Positions 1 to 7,300 of a DNA stretch of 25,518 bases are shown here, one piece after another (within the stretch, counting starts at the first letter, position 1; each line of letters opens with the position of its first letter). Location: NCBI GenBank assembly GCA_026260175.1, contig JAKCWW010008266.1:1-25518 (forward strand), given 5' to 3'. Both the position numbers and the translations under genes were made by a program. The notes beneath the pieces are model-generated. The model did not search any database. It was not told the origin of the DNA and saw nothing but the letters and a program-made list of their open reading frames with translations. This DNA comes from Reticulitermes lucifugus. Taxonomy: Eukaryota > Arthropoda > Insecta > Blattodea > Rhinotermitidae.

Positions 1-87
1 GTAAAATTCCAATTTAGCCAAAAGTATATTATGATTTACACTGTCAAAAGCCTTCTCCAGGTCTTCCACTATTAATTTATTATTCAT
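1..87 (-). mobile_element. Non-LTR retrotransposon fragment, reverse transcriptase palm region
   Basis: Read on the minus strand this edge encodes DLEKAFDSVNHNILLAKLEFY-like sequence. That is the first catalytic-aspartate motif of LINE-type reverse transcriptases (family pattern D-L-x-K-A-F-D-x-V-N-H). The frame is open from about 87 to 1 and runs off the window. Upstream of about 87 (minus sense) the similarity is lost. The element family is probably the same as, or close to, the one whose 3' ends occur elsewhere in the window, but the segments do not overlap, so this is inference. Confidence 0.7.
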
Positions 88-1059
88 TATTCATTATCCA
101 ATCTTGACTAACATATTTGTGAATATCACTTCTAAGATTTAAACTTGTGTTCATAATTATGCCTAGAAAAGCCTCAATATCAGTATACTGAGACTGTTTT
201 CATTTTGAGAGATGAGATGTAGGGAAATTTTGTTAGATCAATTTGCTACTGTCACCATATAACCTAGGTTTATTTTATCATGTGACAGTTTATAATTTGC
301 ATTTGGTTGTGAGAGAGATGTTATTTTAATAAAATTACTGATGTTGTGTTTCTTGGACTTCACCACTAAAATCTCCATCCCCTGTCAGTAAAAGTGTCAT
401 CAAAATGTGTCCTCAGGCCCTAAGCCGTGTGATTTGCAGCTGAAATTCCTTTGAATAAGACGTAGTGAAGCATACAGTTACTGCAATAAGTAAGCAAGTG
501 TAACATTAATCCTCATACCCAAACATCTGTGGATGTTTTTTGTTTTTGCTATGTACTAGTTACTTATATTCAGGTCCATGTCTTGCCTTTCTCCGACTTG
601 TATTGGCAGTCGTGTGAATCATAATATGGTGGTTTAGAAGACACAAATCGCATATTTAAAACAGGTGGAGGTACATGTATTGTATTCCAAGTCATATTTT
701 CAGTAAAATATATAGATAATATTAGTATTATATATATTAATAGTAATATATATTAACAGTAGTATTATTAATATTGTGAGTTTTGAGGTTTCTATAGCAG
801 TTTAATTGAGGATTCTGGTCTCGTGCAATGTGATGCTGGGAGATAAAAGCAGTACATTTCATCCAACCATGGAACCCACATCCCGAGCCCAGGATCATAA
901 TAATGGTGCTGAGGTGGTAGGGAATAAACGTTTGTAAATAACTGTGAATAGTAATGTCTGGGAAGGCTAATAGTTGGAAATATTGAGATAAGGGAAAGTT
1001 GTTGCAAAATGTGTGAAAAGGAGTGCAAGGGAAAGTGAGAGGAGTCTCTTCCTACTATA
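88..1059. other. Intergenic AT-rich DNA, no gene seen
   Basis: No supported coding region. The only obvious structure is a very AT-rich tract at about 708-775 made of short TAT/ATT repeats. The 91-codon minus-strand open frame here has no recognisable content. Confidence 0.5.
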
Positions 1060-1251
1060 TCACGCATCCGTCATTCTGGTGTCTCTGAATAGATGGCAGT
1101 GCGGTCTGAGGTGACGTCATGCAATGGTCGCATCTGCCAAGGAGTAAGTGACTTGCTCCAACGTAACCTGTGATCGACAGTGAGATAAATCGCTTCATGC
1201 GCCATTTTCCGGTGTTGTGAATCGTAGCGGTTGGAGAAGAATTCGTTAAAT
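1060..1251 (+). promoter_or_regulatory. Probable IF1 promoter and 5' UTR, CpG-richer block
   Basis: CpG dinucleotides become frequent here compared with flanking DNA, as at unmethylated promoters in CpG-depleted insect genomes. A perfect CRE palindrome TGACGTCA sits at 1112-1119. GCCATTTTCCGG at 1201-1212 combines a YY1/Pho-like core (GCCAT) with an ETS-like core (CCGG/TTCC). Both classes are common upstream of nuclear genes for mitochondrial proteins. The block ends just before the IF1 start codon at 1252. The exact transcription start cannot be fixed; it is probably near 1200. The same composite motif recurs at 16599, in the other CpG-rich block. Confidence 0.55.
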
Positions 1252-1307
1252 ATGACTTCATTTCGAAATATTTCTTGCCGTCTGTATCCTAGCTTATCTA
1301 TAATGAG
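1252..1307 (+). CDS. ATPIF1: IF1 coding exon 1, mitochondrial targeting sequence
   Basis: The exon encodes [18 protein letters not shown] plus two bases (AG) of a serine codon completed by the first base of exon 2. The donor is ATGAG|GTAATT. Five hydroxylated and two arginine residues with no Asp/Glu fit a mitochondrial presequence. This exon was chosen because its split-codon phase matches exon 2 exactly and it lies directly downstream of the CpG-rich promoter block. A strong donor at about 1138 (GA|GTAAGT) with its own short ATG frame has the wrong phase. Confidence 0.85.
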
Positions 1308-4300
1308 GTAATTGATTAAATTACTGAACAAATGTGATATGTGGACTGTGTGGTACTTTTTATAATGTACGGAAATATTTGTGCTCTTTAATTTTTTGTG
1401 GGAGACCTTAAACGTACAACATACTGCAAGTGATAACCGTACATTTGTTAGTTCGTAGGCCTTCGTGCAAGGTCGTCCTAGCATCTAAGATTTACTGGCT
1501 GGTAGACTTCCTTTCTTTGTCGTTGCCACCATCTGTTTGCCCACCGAGGCCAAGTCTAAACTACGTTAAAAATAGAATGCCTTAGTAAACGTGCGTACGG
1601 TAAGGTTAGGTTGTGTTGATTAGTGCAATTGCTAATGCAGGTCTGATGCTATAGTTTTTTTTCATACCGTTTCACTTTCACTAAGTACAATATTAAAAGT
1701 TATATGTAGCTGGTGGAGGTTATTACAGTACGTCACTGCACCGGCCATCCAGGTTCGTATTTTAGTTTACCAAGTAAATTTAATCGTGATGGTGTACAGC
1801 CACTTGCGTTGTAATATTAGGATTGTAAACGATGATAGGGAGTCCAACGCAACATATTTTACTAAAACGTATTACCTAATTTCGGCTTTATGTTAAGCCA
1901 TTATTAGTGTATAGTAAAAATGTACAGAGGAGTTTACATAACAGTTATAAAACTGTGATATTCGTTTCGTGCATTATTCCTACAGTCAATCACATTCATC
2001 AACAAATGCACACAGTAGGATTACAAACTGTACATAAGTTTGAAAACTGTACGTGCTTCGGCGCCGAGGTGCCATCTTCAGGAAGTCTCAAGTACAAAGG
2101 AGTACAAGTGCCAGTATGTTAATGTGGGAAGTACTGTACTTCCCAGACTGATGTATTGGTGCTTGTGCTTCTTTGTATTTGAGATTCCCTGAAAATGGTG
2201 CCTCAGCACTGAAACGTGTAGGAGTCTTTAAAATTTATGTACAATTTGTAATCTTATTGTGTGCATTTGTTGGTGAATGTAATTGAGTTATAAACTGTAT
2301 TTAAAAGGGGTTGAGATGCAAACCTTACTTTGGTGTTATTTAAGAAAATTGTGTACTCAAAGTAGCCATGAATGTGTAATGGTAATTACATTAAATTTAT
2401 TCTTTGTGATGCTTCTACTCTTTACATGTAAGACGTGAAGAACTATATGGCCACCCATTTGAGCACATGTTAAAATACTTAATTAAAAGGTTTTTCTTGA
2501 TTTTTAATGTGTTCTGCTGACAAGTGTGTGATGATTTTGCAGGTAGAAAAGCCTTGGCTCTTCCAGATTCAGTTATAATTTGTAATACCGTAGTAAGATT
2601 ATGTAGTCATAATTGTACATGAAATGTGATATTTTTATTAACAATAATGGTCATTGAGAACTAATTGGTTTCTGGACTTTGTCCATCGTCCGGAAATCTA
2701 AAATGGATGATGCACAAAAACCAATTAGTTCTCAATGTTACATACCATCGTCAGAACCTTTTAGAATAATGGTCATGTTTATTGTAATACATTATTTTCA
2801 GAAATATTCAACTTCTCTTTGGGTACATCAGCCTTACTATGTTTTATATGCATTTCTAAAACAACAACTCGTGAGGGGAGTCAGATGTGGCATTCTGTCT
2901 TGATTGAGTTGTGTTTGTACAAGCATCTTAACTAGGATTCTGGACTTCTGGGATGTGATGCTGTGTTGGATGAGTGTTCTTTTGAAACATTGAGAACCGC
3001 TTGCCCATTGATGCAGCTTCACATTCCAGAAGAGCAGAACTCTCTATAACACTGCTATGATAATCTCAAAACTCGCAAGTGAACTGAAATTAAAATCACT
3101 TGAAAAATATTTTGTGATTTTTTATTGTCTCCATACATTTAAAAATGCTGGACTATTCAGATAAACTTTTCCACAGTGAAGGTCTTGAGGAATCGTAATA
3201 TGGAAAGATGCATGATGAAAATTGGTTATTGTAAGGGAACAAAATTAGCTACTTGGCAGTCACCCACTTCATCTGAACTTTTATGTGCAACTAATAGTAA
3301 TTTTTGTGAAAGATACCACATTGGTGACCTAGGCATAGATGGCAGGATAATATTAAAACAGATTTTACATAGGATGGAAGGGTATGGACTGAATTTATCT
3401 GTTCATGGTAGGGACAAGTGGCAGGCTGTTATACACACAATAGTGAACTTTAAGGTTTCATAAAATGTGGGGGATTTTTTGGCTCACTGAGTAACTGTTA
3501 GCTTTTGAAAAAGGGAATTTGTACTGTGGAATTAAGAATGATTGTTGTAAGATGATTATTTCATTAGATTTTGGTCTCACGAATCCCAGTTGCTTATTTC
3601 TTGGGAATTTTGTTGTTGTTTACTGAAAATTTTGTTGTGTCTCTTCATATCATCCATGCTATGCAAGCCACTATTTTGGATTTTAGTGAAAGTTGATTGA
3701 AATAGCTTTGTACATTGTATTTCAGGGGTGGGTACCATATAGACTGCATTTTTTTTTCATGTGGGGCCACTGCCCCCCCCCCCACAATGCCCCAAAGAAT
3801 GTTTCAGTGATATTGTCTTCTTGCAACCTTACAGCAAATTAACATCTTTTCTGTCGGTCTTTGTATTCAAATGCAGTGTCTTCAGATGACATATTCACTG
3901 ACATTATGCCAGACAGGACTTCATGGTTTTTCTCTGTAACTGACTTGAAGAAGTACGCCCCCTGCGCCCTGCTGTAATGGACTGTGTGTATTTTAATGCT
4001 GCTAAAATGTAACAGTAAAAAACTTGAGCTAAATGTAGTTATGATTACCATATTGTCATGCAGCAATTAGAGAAAAAATTCTGTATGCAAAATCCTTTAC
4101 ATGTCTTACAGCTGATTCAGTGTTACATTATTCAGTTGCTATTTGTTAGTGTATTAGCGGTTACTTCTAAAAATCTTTTGGAGTATCTTTAATAGTATGT
4201 GTAATAAAGAACAAACAAATTGAAGCATAATATACAGTATTTGAGTGGTCTTGCTGCTTTCAGTTAACTGTAAAACATGTATGGCACAGTTCTGTTTGAC

Positions 4301-7300
4301 TCTTGCCATTGTGGCCTGCTCTTGCACAAGGTTTTTAGTTTTTAAGTTTACAGTCTTTTAAGGCTTTTGCGTTTTGAAGGCAAAATTGTAAGAAGATTTG
4401 ATGAGTGATGCAATTACATGTAATGTGGTAGCAAAGATGGAGACTTATCAAAAATGTACATACACTGTGCTCATTAAGTAGAAACATGAGACCCATTACA
4501 AAACCTCATATGAGTAAGGTAGTGTAGTACTGTGCATGCATACTGGAATGTGAAACCATTCAGCTGTCCACATGGCAAGTATTGTGACTGGTGAATGTAT
4601 TAGTGATCTCCATAAGAACAGTGTTTTTAGTTTTTAAACTGCAGTTAGTAGTTGCTTTATAGTGAGTGTCAGTGATTACAAGCCGTGTATAAACAGGTCA
4701 TAAGCATGCAGACACAGGCTGAAGCACACTGTTGCTGTGATGTTACTCATAAAGCTGCCTCTTTGCACACCATGAAGTCATATGAGGGTGTGGAGTTACA
4801 GCTTCATGCATGCTTAACCTGGGTACCAGATGGAGGTGAATGGTCACTGTCATATGTTGGCTGCCTTACCATGGGGGAAAGAGCCCTTTGTACCTATTGA
4901 ATAGAGGGATGGGTTTGCCCCAGAGCCAGTGTGGATGCTCTGGAAGAGATAGGAATTTCATGCCCCTGCCAGTTCATAGCATAATTACTATACTGATTAC
5001 ACGATCGTGGCTTTCCAGATGTCACTCATGCTACCTGTGCCTGTCTCTGAACTACATAATGCCACATTGTAGAAAGCTGTGATCTCATCAGTCTTTAAAG
5101 TTGATGCCTGCTTTCCAGAAATTTGTTTCATAATGGTCCTCTGTTTCTTTATGGTACTTTTTGCTAAGTTCTCATATTTAATATACTGTGTCACATAGAC
5201 AACTGAAATTTTGCAAAGAGCTAGTTAATGTGTGCATTTTTATTGTAAGAAGATACTAAATTTTTGTGGGAACATTGTGTGACTGTGATTACTTGTTTAC
5301 ACACTGCCACTGTCATAGTGTTGTGTTCCTGTTACTGCAGTCAATAGCCATGCCAGTTTTCCAGTAACTACAGTGTAGCTGTATGTATATTGAACACAAT
5401 TGTGTTCTTTATGCTAAGGCACAAAGTACTTTTGTCATTTTAAAGTCCTTGCAGTATGTAAGTTTTATGTATATACAGAGTGATTGACAACTTCATGTCT
5501 TGTCATCAGGATCGTATTCCTAAGATCATTCCCATTCAGAAATGTAGGTCAGTTTATTCAGGATTATTGAATTTATTGTTACCTGAATGTAAAAATGATA
5601 TGAATAAGTGAAAAATACTGCATAAAGATTTAATATCTGAATTAACAATATGCGTTCCAAATTACCATCTCAACCTCATTACACATCCTGGAACATCTGT
5701 GAAACCATTCCAGTCACTGCTTTCTGATTAATTGATCAGTTGTGGCCAATTGTATTGGCTACATAAATCTCCAGACCTCAAACCCTAGAATTTTATCTGT
5801 TGGGGCACATAAGATCTGGTGTGTCAGAAAGATGTGGAAGTATGAGATACATCGCTTTGTCACAGTTTGGATGCTGCAGCTTGTGTAAAAGACAATTCTG
5901 ATGCACTGAAGCAAGCTACTGCCCAATTCACAGACATACCATAATGTATGCTGAGGCTGAATGTAGTCATTTTGAAAATTTATTGTAAATTTACTAATAA
6001 GATCTTTATAAGAGTACATATTTGCTCCTTTTTTTTTTTAAGCTTTCAGGTAATGATAAATTCGTAACCTCTGGGAATTGGTTGCATGTCTAGGTGACAT
6101 TTCTGATGGGAAATAACCTCTGGAATAATATCTTGCAGTTAAGACATAAAGCAATGAGTCATTCAGGATAAATCCAGTGCTAGGCAATGTAAAATGTCAA
6201 AACACAGCCAACCTATTTGTATCTGAAATTTAGTGGAAAGCAAGCCAAACTAAATTGCCACAGTAACTGGTAAATTTCATCTTACATTGACACCGCTGAA
6301 TGAAATGTGCAACTGATGTAGGCAGAGCTAAACTGTGTGCAGGAAGTGCATGACATCGTGGAAAGTGATTGTGTGCTGCATCAGTTACATATGCAAGTTA
6401 GTCTCTTAAATAAATCCATAAATGTGCAGAATGGTGTTATCCCAACTAGAAAGTATGAATATGGGATGGCCTGCAGTAGGATCAGGTTCTTCCAAACTTG
6501 TCCAGCAATTCTCCAGATGAAACAAATAGATGGACAGACATGGCTAACTCTGCGTTTCCATTGATCACATCATGCAAAGAAGGTGCAAACAACCATACAT
6601 AAGACTTCTAAGAAGTATAACAGCACCACAGAGGTATTAAAAACCACAATTATTCTCTTTCATTACAGCCGGTCTTATTCGAGTCAGTTGGGTGACCTTG
6701 GGAGTGGAGCTGGAAAAGGGGGTGGTGGTGGAGGTTCAATTCGTGACGCTGGGGGTGCTTTCGGCAGGATGGAAGCTGGCAGGGAGGAGGAGTTTTTCTA
6801 TAAGCAGGTTGTTACTCTGTAATTAAAAATTATTTGAGTTTAAAAATATGGGCTTCAGTTGAGCATCTCACTAGGCTTCATTCCTAGCTCATTTAACAAC
6901 ATTGTATCAACTTACTGGTTAGAAGGCATCAAAGGACCAGATGATGAATTTAGGTGTCATCACCCCATTGTGTTTTAATCGAACTTATTTGTATATTCAG
7001 ACTAACACAACTAACAAGAATAGTGTATATTCTTTATGTTAACTACAACACGTTTCAGCTGATTTTTATGGCCATAATCAGGTAGTTGCACGATTTACAT
7101 AAAAGAGAAGGTATATCAGGTAGAGGCCTCTCCTTTACAGGCAGTGGATACCATAATCAGGATTAAAAATTATTATTCAAAATAGTGGAATAATATTAAA
7201 ATAAGATAACAATGGAAAACTGGTTAAAATCAAAATATGTGCACTGAGTCCCTTTCTTTATATGTTTGTTTTCCTCAGAGTGCCCTATAGATCAAAGAGG

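Larger units (their letters stand above)
1308..6668 (+). other. IF1 intron 1 (5361 nt)
   Basis: The intron is bounded by GTAATT and TTTCATTACAG. It holds a foldback element (1986-2286), a hairpin (2652-2737), a LINE 3' end (3326-3540), an anonymous insect repeat (4680-5060) and a decayed DDE transposase end (5664-5988). Stretches between these (1308-1985, 2287-2640, 2780-3325, 3541-4679, 5061-5663, 5989-6668) show no gene I can support. A poly-C run lies at about 3772-3783 and a poly-T run near 6030. Confidence 0.7.

Noticed and set aside
1128..1139. ATG at about 1094 with 17 codons ending at GGA|GTAAGT as an alternative IF1 first exon
   Set aside because: The donor is phase 0, but exon 2 needs two bases from exon 1. 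The exon at 1252-1307 fits phase and gives a better targeting sequence.
1071..1484. 137-codon minus-strand open frame and an overlapping 68-codon one
   Set aside because: They are antisense to the IF1 promoter and first exon. Openness comes from the CpG-rich composition; no recognisable domain.
1907..2122. 71-codon plus-strand frame
   Set aside because: It lies mostly in one arm of the foldback element and has no coding character.
3176..3463. 95-codon plus-strand frame
   Set aside because: Its second half is the decayed LINE 3' end; the first half is not conserved in any way I can see.
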